Shown one piece after another: positions 35,537 to 44,491 of a DNA stretch of 64,000 bases. Each line of letters begins with the position of its first letter. Position 1 is the stretch's first letter. The notes beneath the pieces were generated by a model that was not told the DNA's origin, searched no databases, and worked only from the letters and a program-made list of their open reading frames with translations. The position numbers were made by a program, and so were the translations under genes. This DNA is from an uncultured Coprococcus sp. (GTDB lineage: Bacteria; Bacillota; Clostridia; Lachnospirales; Lachnospiraceae): positions 62,001 to 126,000 of the forward strand of contig CAKQTZ010000002.1 of NCBI GenBank assembly GCA_934277375.1. Reading direction: 5' to 3'.

Positions 35537-37387
35537 ATGGCAGGTTCAAAGACAGTGAAAAAGACTGCAGAATATACTAAGAGATTTGATGAGAGATATG
35601 ACGAGCTCAAGTGGCTCTACTGCGAGCTCTATAACAACAATATGGAGGCATTTGACTGGCTGTGTGATTCTCTGTATGGTTATTATCAGGAGAGAAATGC
35701 TGATCTCAAGAAGCTGGACAGAAGCCGCGTCAAGAATCCGGACTGGTACAAGCAGAATGATCTGCTGGGTATGATGATGTACACAAATGCATTCGCGGGA
35801 ACTCTGAAGGGTGTAAAAGAAAAGCTTCCATATGTGAAGTCATGTGGTGTGAATTATCTTCATTTTATGCCACTGCTGGAAAGCCCTAAGGGCAGGGATG
35901 ACGGCGGATATGCTGTTGCGGATTTCAGAAAGGTAAAGCCTGAGCTTGGAACCATGGAGGATCTGGAGGACCTCACTGCAGAGTGCCACAGACAGGGTAT
36001 AAGCTGTTGTCTGGACTTTGTGATGAACCATACAAGCGAGGATCATGAGTGGGCAAGGGCAGCGAGACAGGGGGATCCTGTCGCGAGATCCAGATATTTC
36101 TTCTATGATGACTGGTTTGTTCCAAATATTTACGAGGAGACCGTGCCTGAGGTATTCCCAACTACGGCGCCTGGTAACTTCACATGGATAAATGACTGCA
36201 ATCAGGTGGTCATGACTACATTTTATCCATATCAGTGGGATCTGAACTATGCAAACCCTATGGTATTCAATGATATGGTCGGCAACATGCTGTACATGGC
36301 AAACCGAGGTATAGATGTCATCAGACTCGACGCTGTTCCGTATATATGGAAGCAGATAGGCACAAACTGCCGTAACCTTCCACAGGTTCACACTCTTGTC
36401 CGTATGATGAGGATAATCAGCGAGATAGTATGTCCTGGAGTTCTCCTCCTCGGTGAGGTTGTCATGGAGCCTTCAAAGGTAGTTCCGTACTTTGGGACAG
36501 TTGACAAGCCAGAGTGCCATATGCTCTACAACGTGACAACCATGGCATCCACATGGAACACGATAGCCACAAAGAATGTGGGACTCTTAAAGCGCCAGAT
36601 GGACCAGGTGTGTGCACTTCCAAAGGATTATGTGTTCCTGAATTACCTCAGATGCCACGATGATATCGGATGGGGACTTGACTATGACTGGCTGGCACAG
36701 TTCGGCATAGATGAGGTGGCACACAAGAAGTTCCTGAATGACTATTTCACAGGAAAGGGATACAACAGTGATTCCAGAGGTGAGCTCTACAACGATGATC
36801 CTAGACTCGGAGATGCCCGTCTGTGTGGAACAACAGCGTCCCTGTCAGGCCTTGAGGCCGGCCAGTACGAGGCAAATGCAGACAAGATCGACCAGGCCAT
36901 CGCCTGTGATCTCATGCTTCACGGATACCTGTTGGCGCAGAGTGGAATCCCGGTTCTGTACAGCGGTGATGAGATAGGACAGACAAACGATTATACTTAT
37001 AAGAATGATCCGGACAAATGTGCGGACAGCAGATATCTGCACAGAGGAAACTTCCCATGGGACAAGGTTGAAAAGAAAGATCCTGTAGCTATGAAGATAT
37101 TTGACGCGCTGCGCCACATGGAGGATATCAGAGCATCGCATGATGTATTTTCATGTAATGCAAATGTCTACACCATAGAGACAGGATGTGCAAGCGTCCT
37201 CGGAATAGTGAGGGAATATGCAGGACATGAGCTGAGGGCATTTTTCAACTTCAGCAACATGGATCAGCTCATCTGGACTATGCCTGAGGAGCAGGCTGAC
37301 ATATATACCGATCTCATATCAGGCAAGACCCTTCGCGAGCTTGGAGCAGTCATGCCTAGATATGGATGCTGGTGGTTTTACAGATAA
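35537..37387 (+). CDS. Amylosucrase-like GH13 enzyme
   Basis: Amylosucrase moves glucose from sucrose onto alpha-1,4-glucan and frees fructose. The 616-residue protein follows the subfamily GH13_4 plan: an N-terminal helical region, NYLHFMPLLESPKGRDDGGYAV, DFVMNHTSEDHEWA, VIRLDAVPYIWKQIGTNC (nucleophile Asp), LLGEVVM (acid/base Glu) and the hallmark RCHDDIGWG. The length fits amylosucrase (about 630), not sucrose phosphorylase (about 490). No signal peptide is present, so it acts in the cytoplasm on imported sucrose. It pairs with the fructokinase gene. Hydrolysis of sucrose as a main activity remains possible. Confidence 0.85.
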   Translation: MAGSKTVKKTAEYTKRFDERYDELKWLYCELYNNNMEAFDWLCDSLYGYYQERNADLKKLDRSRVKNPDWYKQNDLLGMMMYTNAFAGTLKGVKEKLPYVKSCGVNYLHFMPLLESPKGRDDGGYAVADFRKVKPELGTMEDLEDLTAECHRQGISCCLDFVMNHTSEDHEWARAARQGDPVARSRYFFYDDWFVPNIYEETVPEVFPTTAPGNFTWINDCNQVVMTTFYPYQWDLNYANPMVFNDMVGNMLYMANRGIDVIRLDAVPYIWKQIGTNCRNLPQVHTLVRMMRIISEIVCPGVLLLGEVVMEPSKVVPYFGTVDKPECHMLYNVTTMASTWNTIATKNVGLLKRQMDQVCALPKDYVFLNYLRCHDDIGWGLDYDWLAQFGIDEVAHKKFLNDYFTGKGYNSDSRGELYNDDPRLGDARLCGTTASLSGLEAGQYEANADKIDQAIACDLMLHGYLLAQSGIPVLYSGDEIGQTNDYTYKNDPDKCADSRYLHRGNFPWDKVEKKDPVAMKIFDALRHMEDIRASHDVFSCNANVYTIETGCASVLGIVREYAGHELRAFFNFSNMDQLIWTMPEEQADIYTDLISGKTLRELGAVMPRYGCWWFYR

Positions 37388-37465
37388 GTTATTTAGGATC
37401 ATTTTAATAGAGCGAAAGAAGATTATTAAAGAATACTACAGAACGAAAAGAAGAATATTTTTGAT

Positions 37466-37509
37466 AGAAGGCTTAAAGACCGTATGTGGTCATGGCCTTC
37501 TATTTTTTT
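37466..37509 (+). terminator. Terminator of the fructokinase-amylosucrase operon
   Basis: AGAAGGC...AGACC and GGTC...GGCCTTCT pair and are followed by ATTTTTTTG. Confidence 0.8.
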
Positions 37510-37757
37510 GTGGGCAATAAGAGGGAAAAATATCTTTGATAAATATTACAATGGACATATGAAAGTCATATCGGCTTGTTAATATGCAGGTCAAGGAGGT
37601 GATGATGTATTGGACCAGTCAGGATTCACCGGAGAGATATGAAAAGCCGCAGATCGTGTTTCTGATAGTTTGTATGTGGTATGATATAAAAAATATTTAT
37701 TTAATAGAAACCAGACGCGATAAATCCCCCACTACATTAGTGAAGGAGGTAGGAGAG

Positions 37758-38321
37758 TTGGCCGGTCAAAAGAATAACAATGTGAATGACGATTTAAACA
37801 GACATTTTGAAGAAGTCTATGAAAAGACAAAACGCAGCGTGACCCTGTATCTGATAGCAAAATGCAAGGGCTTTGATGATATAAATGATGTGCTGCAGGA
37901 AGTGTATATGGAGTATTTCAGGACAATACAGAGGAAGGGAATAGAGTATGTTGATGACGAGGAAGCATTTCTGATAGCACTGTGCAAAAGAAAACTGGCA
38001 TCATATTATTCGTTCTGGGACAGGATATCTAATCGGATCTCCCTGGATGTGACAGCCGCATCTGAGCTAAATGATCATATGGATCATGAGGAACAGTGGC
38101 GCGATATGGATGATGATTTCTACAGAAAGGAAATGCTGCAGGATGTGGAGAAGATACTAAAGCAGCAGCCTGACTGTGTACAGAAGATTTTCTATCTGTA
38201 TTACACGATGGAGCTTACTGTGTCCGAGATAGCAGAACTGCTCCGGATGAAACCACAGACAGTAAAAAATAATTTGTTCCGAACCAGAAAATACATAAGA
38301 AAACTTTTGGAAGCTAGATAA
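37758..38321 (+). CDS. ECF-like sigma-70 family factor
   Basis: The 187-residue protein has a region-2-like segment (YLIAKCKGFDDINDVLQEVYMEYFRTI) and a region-4 helix-turn-helix (YYTMELTVSEIAELLRMKPQTVKNNLFRTRKYI). It should direct RNA polymerase to its own promoters. The TTG start at 37758 is preceded at seven bases by the perfect site AAGGAGGT. An in-frame ATG at 37605 also follows a perfect AAGGAGGT and would add 51 residues with a hydrophobic stretch, so two forms are possible. The membrane protein encoded 41 bases downstream is probably its anti-sigma factor. Confidence 0.85.
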   Translation: MAGQKNNNVNDDLNRHFEEVYEKTKRSVTLYLIAKCKGFDDINDVLQEVYMEYFRTIQRKGIEYVDDEEAFLIALCKRKLASYYSFWDRISNRISLDVTAASELNDHMDHEEQWRDMDDDFYRKEMLQDVEKILKQQPDCVQKIFYLYYTMELTVSEIAELLRMKPQTVKNNLFRTRKYIRKLLEAR

Positions 38322-38362
38322 AGGAACTTCTAGAAGATAGATGAGAGAACGGAGGTAAGGCT

Positions 38363-39487
38363 ATGAATGAAAAGGATTTCTTCAAAGAAGCAACTAAGAA
38401 TATGATTGTGGATCTGAAGGAAATTGATATGGATACGACAAATGATAAGAATAGTGACAGGTCTGGAAACAGATCAGAAAATAGATCACGCAGAGCAATA
38501 TACAATAAAATAGCGGTGATCGTGATAGTGTGTGTTATATCACTGAGTACGATAGGTGTCGGTGCCAGCGCCATTTATCACAAATGGAGTGATGGAACCA
38601 GAGATAAATTCCAGGTTACTGGTGGAGATATGGAGAAATATGAGCAGTCAGGGCTTGCCCAGTTTCCAGGTGATGATTCAGGTGTAAAGTCAGTTACACA
38701 AAAAGGTGTCACGATATCAGTGGCGCAGACCATTATAGATAATTATTATGCCTATGTGTCATTCAGAGTAGAAGGTTTCAATTTAAAGGCGGGAGAAACT
38801 CCCGGGTTTGAGACACATCATTGTACTCTGGATGGAAAAGAGGTTAGCAATCTCAGCAGCTTTTATGCCAGGAATGTTCTTGATGAAAATGGACAGTTAG
38901 TGTTCAGAGATGATGAATTGGTTCAGAACTATGTGCTCGAGGATGGCAGCATGGAATATCATATTCTTCTTGATTCTGAGGGAAAGAAGGGCTTTCTCCA
39001 AGGTAAAAAGCTGACGGTCGAGTTCGGTGATCTTGGAGTGTATGATGATTATCTTGATATAAAAGTTGATAATGATGGCACCTGGAGATTTGAATGGGAG
39101 CTAGGTGGAGATTGCACTTCCGTGATAAAAGAGACACATACAGTACTTGAAGATACAGGGGCGGTGGTCACTGAATGTGAGGTCTCCCCGATATCCATCA
39201 GGGCAGTGCTCGATATAAGCGGTGCAAAGAATATGACCTCAGATGAAAAATATGCAGTCCTTTCCGGTGTGAAACTGAAAGATGGAACAATGCTGACAGA
39301 TATAGTCGATGCTGGAAACGAAAATACAAATGCAACTGGAGAATATGAGCTTCTGTTTACCACAGACCGCATATTGGATGTAAATCAGGTAGAAAGCCTG
39401 CTGTTCTGGAAAAATACAGGCGGAGACGAAGATGGCGAAGATGCGCAATACACTCTCAATGATTTCTATGAAGTGCCATTTAACTGA
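38363..39487 (+). CDS. DUF4179 membrane protein, probable anti-sigma factor
   Basis: The 374-residue protein has a short cytoplasmic part (residues 1-46, with many Asn, Asp, Ser and Arg), one membrane helix (about 48-70, IAVIVIVCVISLSTIGVGASA), and a large outer region beginning with a DUF4179 domain (KWSDGTRDKFQVTGGD...GVTISVAQTIIDNYYAYVSF). DUF4179 proteins follow ECF sigma genes in many Firmicutes and are thought to hold the sigma factor at the membrane until a signal arrives. The outer part would be the sensor. The ATG follows GGAGG. Confidence 0.85.
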   Translation: MNEKDFFKEATKNMIVDLKEIDMDTTNDKNSDRSGNRSENRSRRAIYNKIAVIVIVCVISLSTIGVGASAIYHKWSDGTRDKFQVTGGDMEKYEQSGLAQFPGDDSGVKSVTQKGVTISVAQTIIDNYYAYVSFRVEGFNLKAGETPGFETHHCTLDGKEVSNLSSFYARNVLDENGQLVFRDDELVQNYVLEDGSMEYHILLDSEGKKGFLQGKKLTVEFGDLGVYDDYLDIKVDNDGTWRFEWELGGDCTSVIKETHTVLEDTGAVVTECEVSPISIRAVLDISGAKNMTSDEKYAVLSGVKLKDGTMLTDIVDAGNENTNATGEYELLFTTDRILDVNQVESLLFWKNTGGDEDGEDAQYTLNDFYEVPFN

Positions 39488-39510
39488 TATTTTCCTTTTG
39501 TGTATACAAC

Positions 39511-39891
39511 CAGAAAATACATATGGCGCAATATGCAACAATCAGCAGTTAAGAACTAAATTAATAGATAAGATTTGATGTTCTAAGAATTACAATATAT
39601 TCAAGAACAGAAAGAAATCCAGTCCAGTATATATTACGATCGGTAGTGCGGTCGACTGAGTTTTAATTATTTATAACGACAGAAAATCCGTATATTGCAA
39701 TATGCAACAATCGGTAGTGCAGATTGCCGATTTTCGACGGTCACAAGCTGGGGCGGAGATCCGCACCGCCCTTATCGCGGTCGGAGCCCCATGCTTATGT
39801 GACCTTAGTCGAAATGAGAGCAATCAAACGTGATTGTGCATATGCAATATACGGATTTTCGTCCGTAATACAATTTAATTCTTAGAACATC
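39511..39891. repeat. Nested inverted-repeat element between the anti-sigma gene and porB
   Basis: This gap of about 390 bases has no gene but strong structure. Outer arms of 16 bases (39577-39592 and 39876-39891) are perfectly inverse, and the right arm is the end of porB. Next, 39678-39712 and 39831-39863 are inverse with few changes (cores AAAATCCGTATATTGC and GCAATATACGGATTTT). At the centre, TTTCGAC/GTCGAAA, GGTCACA/TGTGACC and TGGGGC/GCCCCA nest in order (39732-39814). A diverged direct copy of the second arm lies at 39511-39549, and ATCGGTAGTGC occurs twice. It could be a MITE-like element, a large terminator or a structured RNA. Confidence 0.6.
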
Positions 39892-40810
39892 TATACAGCA
39901 GATCTTCCCAACGGCGGTCAACCTCCTGCTGATACTGAACGAGAAGATGCTCGTTCTCAGGCTTGAACAGGTGCTTGAACCTGCCCTGAGTTCTCAGGAA
40001 GTCCTCGATAGGAAGCTTCTTCTTAGGAGCGTAGGAGAGGATCCATTTGCCCTCGATAACCTCGAACAGAGGCCAGTAGCAAGTCTCAACTGCCAGCTTG
40101 CAGATGTCCATGATCTTCTCTGTAGGGTATCTCCATCCTCTAGGACATGGTGACATGACGTTGAGGAAAGCTGCGCCAGGTGTGTAGATAGCCTTCTCAG
40201 CCTTCTCATAGAGATCACGCATGTTGCCGAGAAGAGTAGACTGTCCGACATATGGGATGTCGTGTGCAGCCATGACCTGGGCGAGATCCTTTCTGTTCTG
40301 CATCTTACCATTTGACTGTGAGCCTACTGGTGTGGTGGTAGTGTCAGCGTACATAGGAGTAGCAGATGAACGCTGGATGCCGGTGTTCATGTATGCTCCG
40401 TTGTCGTAGCAGACATATACCATGTCATGTCCACGCTCCATGGCACCTGACAGTGACTGAAGTCCGATGTCATAAGTACCGCCATCACCGCCAAATGTGA
40501 TGAATTTGTATGTGTCATCTATCTTGCCTTTTTTCTTCAGAACGTTGTACGCTGTCTCAACACCGGAGAGGGTTGCGCCTGCGTTCTCAAATGCGTTGTG
40601 TATGTAGCTGTCCTCGTAAGCTGTGTAAGGATACATGAAGGTTGAAACCTCAAGACATCCTGTGGCGTTACCGATGACCGCCTTGTCGCCCTCGTGAAGG
40701 GCGCGGAGTACAGTTCTGACAGTGATAGTACCACCGCAGCCTGCACACATTCTATGACCTGGAGCAAGACGCTCAGGCTTGTTCATTACTTCTTTAAAAT
40801 TATATGCCAT
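39875..40810 (-). CDS. porB: Pyruvate:ferredoxin oxidoreductase, beta subunit
   Basis: The beta subunit binds thiamine diphosphate and an iron-sulfur cluster in the enzyme that turns pyruvate and CoA into acetyl-CoA, CO2 and reduced ferredoxin. The 311-residue protein has the conserved Cys pair MCAGCGGTI, the diphosphate-binding GDGGTYDIGLQSLSGA and the YDNGAYMNTGIQRSS segment, plus a further cluster Cys (SPCPRGW). It is the last gene of a four-gene operon. Related enzymes use 2-oxoisovalerate, but the motifs read best as pyruvate. Confidence 0.93.
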   Translation of the reverse strand: MAYNFKEVMNKPERLAPGHRMCAGCGGTITVRTVLRALHEGDKAVIGNATGCLEVSTFMYPYTAYEDSYIHNAFENAGATLSGVETAYNVLKKKGKIDDTYKFITFGGDGGTYDIGLQSLSGAMERGHDMVYVCYDNGAYMNTGIQRSSATPMYADTTTTPVGSQSNGKMQNRKDLAQVMAAHDIPYVGQSTLLGNMRDLYEKAEKAIYTPGAAFLNVMSPCPRGWRYPTEKIMDICKLAVETCYWPLFEVIEGKWILSYAPKKKLPIEDFLRTQGRFKHLFKPENEHLLVQYQQEVDRRWEDLLYRCSKN

Positions 40811-40823
40811 TTCATCTTACCTC

Positions 40824-42005
40824 CTACTGTCTAAGTCCTATGTACTGATACTGAGGGATCTCAGCACCGTTCTCGATCATGTCCTCAAGCTGTGCAAATA
40901 CGCCTCTTGCGCTCTCCACAGTGTAGTCACGACCGCCGAGACCGTAGATGTAGCTGACAGCCTTTGTGGTTGCCTGAATGTCATACAGGTGTTCCTTGAC
41001 CTCTGCTGAGAGAGGACCGCCGCCTGCTCTGAATCCTTCCGATCTGTCAAGTATAGCCACAGCCTTGGTGTGGGCGAGAGCCTTTGCAATCTCCTCGCCA
41101 GGGAATGGTCTGAATACTCTGATCTTCAGGAGTCCGACCTTTTTGCCCTCATTTCTAAGCTCATCTATAGCTTCCTTGGTTGTTCCGGCAGCAGAACCGA
41201 TCATAACGATGGCGTAGTCGGCATCGTCAAGTCTGTACTCCTCAAAGAATCCGTAGTGACGGCCTGTCATCTCCTCGAATTCCTTTGCAACGTCCAGAAT
41301 AACCTGCTTTGCATTCTTCATGGCAGTGTTCTGTGCCATCTTGGTCTCCATATAGTAAGGAGATGTGGCGTAAGGACCGACAGCCATAGGCATCTCAGGA
41401 TTTAACAGATACTGCTCAGGGTTGTACTCACCTACAAACTTCTTTACAAGGTCATCCTCGATGAGGGTGATGTTCTCAACGGCATGGCTTGTGATGAAAC
41501 CATCCTGACATATCATGATAGGAAGTCTGACATCCTTGTGCTCAGATATTCTGTATGCCTGAACAAAGTTGTCATATGCCTCCTGGTTGTTCTCTGCGTA
41601 TATCTGCAGCCAGCCAGTATCACGGGCACCCATGCTGTCTGAGTGGTCACAGTTGATGTTGATAGGGCCGGAGAGTGCTCTGTTTACAAGTGCGAGGGCA
41701 AGTGGAAGACGATTGGACGCCGCCACGTATAGCTCCTCCCACATGAGAGCCATACCACATGATGATGTGGCTGTGAGTGTACGGCAGCCGGCAGCCTCTG
41801 CGCCGATCGCTGCACTCATTGCGCTGTGCTCACTCTCTACCGGGATAAATTCTGTATCGATCTCTCCATTGGAGATAAATGTTGAAACGAACTGAGGTAT
41901 CTCAGTTGAAGGTGTTATAGGGAATGCAGGCATAACATCCGGATTGATCTGCTTTATAGCATGTGCCACAGCCTCATTTCCTGAAAGACGTTCTCTTATA
42001 GCCAT
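40824..42005 (-). CDS. porA: Pyruvate:ferredoxin oxidoreductase, alpha subunit
   Basis: The 393-residue alpha subunit carries the PFOR core domain I (AFPITPSTEIPQFVSTF; ESEHSAMSAAIGAEAAGCRTLTATSSCGMALMWEEL) and domain II (YAIVMIGSAAGTTKEAIDELR). With beta it forms the active site, and Glu of ESEHSA activates the cofactor (family knowledge). Lies 13 bases upstream of porB with AGGAGG-like sites, and its ATG is one base after the porD stop. The gene order gamma-delta-alpha-beta is the standard heterotetramer arrangement. Confidence 0.94.
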   Translation of the reverse strand: MAIRERLSGNEAVAHAIKQINPDVMPAFPITPSTEIPQFVSTFISNGEIDTEFIPVESEHSAMSAAIGAEAAGCRTLTATSSCGMALMWEELYVAASNRLPLALALVNRALSGPININCDHSDSMGARDTGWLQIYAENNQEAYDNFVQAYRISEHKDVRLPIMICQDGFITSHAVENITLIEDDLVKKFVGEYNPEQYLLNPEMPMAVGPYATSPYYMETKMAQNTAMKNAKQVILDVAKEFEEMTGRHYGFFEEYRLDDADYAIVMIGSAAGTTKEAIDELRNEGKKVGLLKIRVFRPFPGEEIAKALAHTKAVAILDRSEGFRAGGGPLSAEVKEHLYDIQATTKAVSYIYGLGGRDYTVESARGVFAQLEDMIENGAEIPQYQYIGLRQ

Positions 42006-42308
42006 TTATTTGCCCTCCTTCATAGTGATTGCTCCGAATTTGCACTGGTATGCGCATATACCGCAGCCCTTGCAGTGATCCAGGTCAAATGCGAGACGCT
42101 TGCCTGATACTACCGGAATGCATGAATCCGGGCAGACAGGTGCGCACAGAAGACAGTGTACGCATTTGCTCTCGTCAAGGACAGGGGTTGAAGTTCTCCA
42201 CTCACCTGTGCTAAAAGCCTTGGAAGTACCACCGCCGTATACGTGGTTTCCAGGTGTGAGCTCTGTCCATTTGCTGTTGTCATGTATTTTGCTTATATCT
42301 GTTCTCAT
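42006..42308 (-). CDS. porD: Pyruvate:ferredoxin oxidoreductase, delta (ferredoxin-like) subunit
   Basis: The 100-residue protein has two [4Fe-4S] motifs, CVHCLLCAPVCPDSC and CKGCGICAYQC, and passes electrons from the thiamine site to soluble ferredoxin. Its start overlaps the porC stop by one base (TAATG type), so translation is coupled. Confidence 0.94.
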   Translation of the reverse strand: MRTDISKIHDNSKWTELTPGNHVYGGGTSKAFSTGEWRTSTPVLDESKCVHCLLCAPVCPDSCIPVVSGKRLAFDLDHCKGCGICAYQCKFGAITMKEGK

Positions 42309-42883
42309 TACTTCATTACCTCCCTGAAGGCGAGCTTCAATGCTTCCATGTTGCCATCGATAACCTCTGGTTTCTTGGCAAATTTGTGCTGATATGACTG
42401 TCTCATATCTTCGAGGAAAGGTCCCTCCTCCATGATTCCACTGACAGCAACTATGGCTGCAAGCATAGGAGAGTTAGGGAAATTCTTGCCGAGAGTCTTC
42501 AGAGAGATCTCCTTGGCATCAAGTGTGTATACCCTACCCTTGTAACCCTTGAGCAGTGGACGGACCTCGTCCGGAGTCTTAGGTGTATTTATAATTATGG
42601 CGCCATCCTCGGCAAGACCTGCAGTCACATGTACAGGTTCGATCAGAGATTCGTCAACTACAACCACATACTGTGGCTCGTAAATGTTGGAATGTACTCT
42701 GATAGGTTCACTGCTGATCCTGTTGTAAGCAGTGATAGGTGCGCCCATTCTCTCTGGACCATATTCAGGGAATCCCTGAACATATTTACCTGTTTTGAAT
42801 GCCACATCTGCGAGCAGCAGGGCAGCAGTCTTGGCACCCTGACCACCACGTCCGTGCCATCTGATTTCGATAGTATCTTTCAC
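42308..42883 (-). CDS. porC: Pyruvate:ferredoxin oxidoreductase, gamma subunit
   Basis: The gamma subunit (191 residues from this start) has the family start IEIRWHGRGGQGAKTAALLLADVAF and a C-terminal ALKLAFREV; it binds CoA. I choose GTG at 42883 because AGGAG lies eight bases before it and the protein then matches the usual length; the in-frame ATG at 42922 lacks a nearby site. A promoter is present just upstream. It is the first gene of porCDAB. Confidence 0.92.
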   Translation of the reverse strand: MKDTIEIRWHGRGGQGAKTAALLLADVAFKTGKYVQGFPEYGPERMGAPITAYNRISSEPIRVHSNIYEPQYVVVVDESLIEPVHVTAGLAEDGAIIINTPKTPDEVRPLLKGYKGRVYTLDAKEISLKTLGKNFPNSPMLAAIVAVSGIMEEGPFLEDMRQSYQHKFAKKPEVIDGNMEALKLAFREVMK

Positions 42884-42946
42884 TTTTACATCTCCTGTCA
42901 AAAATTTCTCATTAAGTTCCATTTAATAGGAAAAATAATCCTTTTG

Positions 42947-42974
42947 ATTATACCATTTATATATAATAAGTAAA
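42947..42974 (-). promoter_or_regulatory. Promoter of porCDAB
   Basis: On the minus strand a -10 TATAAT (42952-42947) follows a -35 TTTACT by 16 bases. The gap to the next gene (42923-43207) holds only this and the terminator at 43159. Confidence 0.6.
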
Positions 42975-43158
42975 GAATAAAATTAAGGGAAAGCGGCGGA
43001 AGACGAAAAATATTAACGGATATCGAAGAAAAACCTAAAAAAGTTGAATTCGCGATGACAAAACAATGAATAACATATAAAAAATGTACATGGGATAGTA
43101 AATTATATATGGCGAAAATTATGAGAATGATTATCAGAAAAAATATCAGAATATAAAT

Positions 43159-43190
43159 AGGCAGATAAGGGAAATTCCCCGTATCTGCCT
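43159..43190 (-). terminator. Terminator of the Agr-type two-component genes
   Basis: AGGCAGATA and TATCTGCCT flank an inner GGGA/TCCC. On the minus strand ATTTATATTC follows. It lies 18 bases after the kinase stop codon. Confidence 0.65.
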
Positions 43191-43207
43191 GAGTGAGGCA
43201 TATAAAA

Positions 43208-44491
43208 TTATATTTTTACAAAGAAGTGAATGCATGTAAGTTCGCCTACCATCTGATTATCCAGCAATATATCACCGTGGTATTTTGCTGTGAGCTGTTT
43301 CAGCTTGTAAAGACCGATTCCCCGTGAATATGTTCCGTCCTTCAGCGGTTTGGTGGAGTATCCTTTGGCGAAGAAGTCCTTTCGCATATCGGCGGTGAGC
43401 TGCGGTCCGGCATTGAACGTTTCTACGGTGGTGGCCTTTCCATCGGAGTCTATGGTGATCTTGATCCATCCGCCATCATCTGTTGCGTCAAATGCGTTGT
43501 CCACCAGAATACTCATGATATCAAGCAGTTCGAACTCGGTGGCGCTGGAGGTAAGACTGGAATTCTTCAGGTCTATCTGTAAATCTATTTGGCGTTCTCT
43601 GGCAACATTCATCTGGTTAAACAGGAAGCCGGCTATCAGCTTCATATTTATATTAAGAAGATAAGAATTCTGTATGACATGATCGGCGCATGAGGTGCCG
43701 ATTTCGTCCGATATAGCTTTTGACAGTGAGTCATAGTCGGTGTATATGACAGGCAGCATCCCTATGGCTTGAAGCTCGTTATTGTAATCGTGCTGTCTCA
43801 TTCTGACCTGGTCGATCAGGTTCTCAACAATGGGAAGATATTGTCTGTATGATTGAACCTGTTTCTGTGATTCAAGCATGGAGAGATAGTTCCTATACAT
43901 GCCGGCATAGAGAGTGAGAATGAGTATTATGATAACGGTCAGAGCCATGAGACCGTTAAGAAAATCCTTAACAGATATCCTCATATATACAGTCATCAAA
44001 AGCATAAATATGAATACTAAGAGTATTATATATCGGGACACTTTGTTTTTAACAATGAGTGAATTGTACACTTTGTCGAGATGGGCAAACTTGTACATTA
44101 TCAGTGCAAAAATATAGCATATAGCTTCAGCCACATAAGTGGAGATATCAGTAAAAGGTGTGTCTGAAAAAATACGAATGACGATCACGATCACCAGCTG
44201 TATGATTGAAACAGAAATATGGCTAATTGCATATCCGTATATTATCTTTTGGGCTGGAAGACGAAACAACAGCGAATAGAATATAAAAGAATAGGCCCAC
44301 GCTGTCAGAGTGAATACCAGATATGAGTCAGTTATCACAGCAATTAAAGCTGTAGGAATCATCATCAGCAGAAGCGGTGGAAGTCTCTTAATTATCGATG
44401 ATAGTTTTATTCTGAATATTGCCATATAAAATATGCAGAACAGAAAAGTATCCAGTATTAATTTTGTAATGTATGAAATATATGCAGTCAT
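43208..44491 (-). CDS. GHKL (AgrC-like) sensor histidine kinase
   Basis: The 427-residue protein has six or seven membrane helices in its first 200 residues and no separate outer domain. A coiled stretch leads to the phosphoacceptor RMRQHDYNNELQAIG (His234), and a GHKL ATPase follows with LVDNAFDATDDGGW (N box) and YSRGIGLYKLKQL (G box). This is the AgrC/ComD class that reads peptide signals. The gene starts one base after the regulator gene. No agrB, agrD or double-glycine peptide gene was found nearby, so the signal is unknown. Confidence 0.9.
   Translation of the reverse strand: MTAYISYITKLILDTFLFCIFYMAIFRIKLSSIIKRLPPLLLMMIPTALIAVITDSYLVFTLTAWAYSFIFYSLLFRLPAQKIIYGYAISHISVSIIQLVIVIVIRIFSDTPFTDISTYVAEAICYIFALIMYKFAHLDKVYNSLIVKNKVSRYIILLVFIFMLLMTVYMRISVKDFLNGLMALTVIIILILTLYAGMYRNYLSMLESQKQVQSYRQYLPIVENLIDQVRMRQHDYNNELQAIGMLPVIYTDYDSLSKAISDEIGTSCADHVIQNSYLLNINMKLIAGFLFNQMNVARERQIDLQIDLKNSSLTSSATEFELLDIMSILVDNAFDATDDGGWIKITIDSDGKATTVETFNAGPQLTADMRKDFFAKGYSTKPLKDGTYSRGIGLYKLKQLTAKYHGDILLDNQMVGELTCIHFFVKI

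Noticed and set aside
39678..39863. Retron msr-msd RNA in the inverted-repeat gap
   Set aside because: No reverse transcriptase gene is present anywhere in the window and no typical retron motifs were seen.
40537..42973. Long frames on the plus strand opposite the por genes
   Set aside because: They are antisense shadows of four well-recognised subunits on the minus strand.
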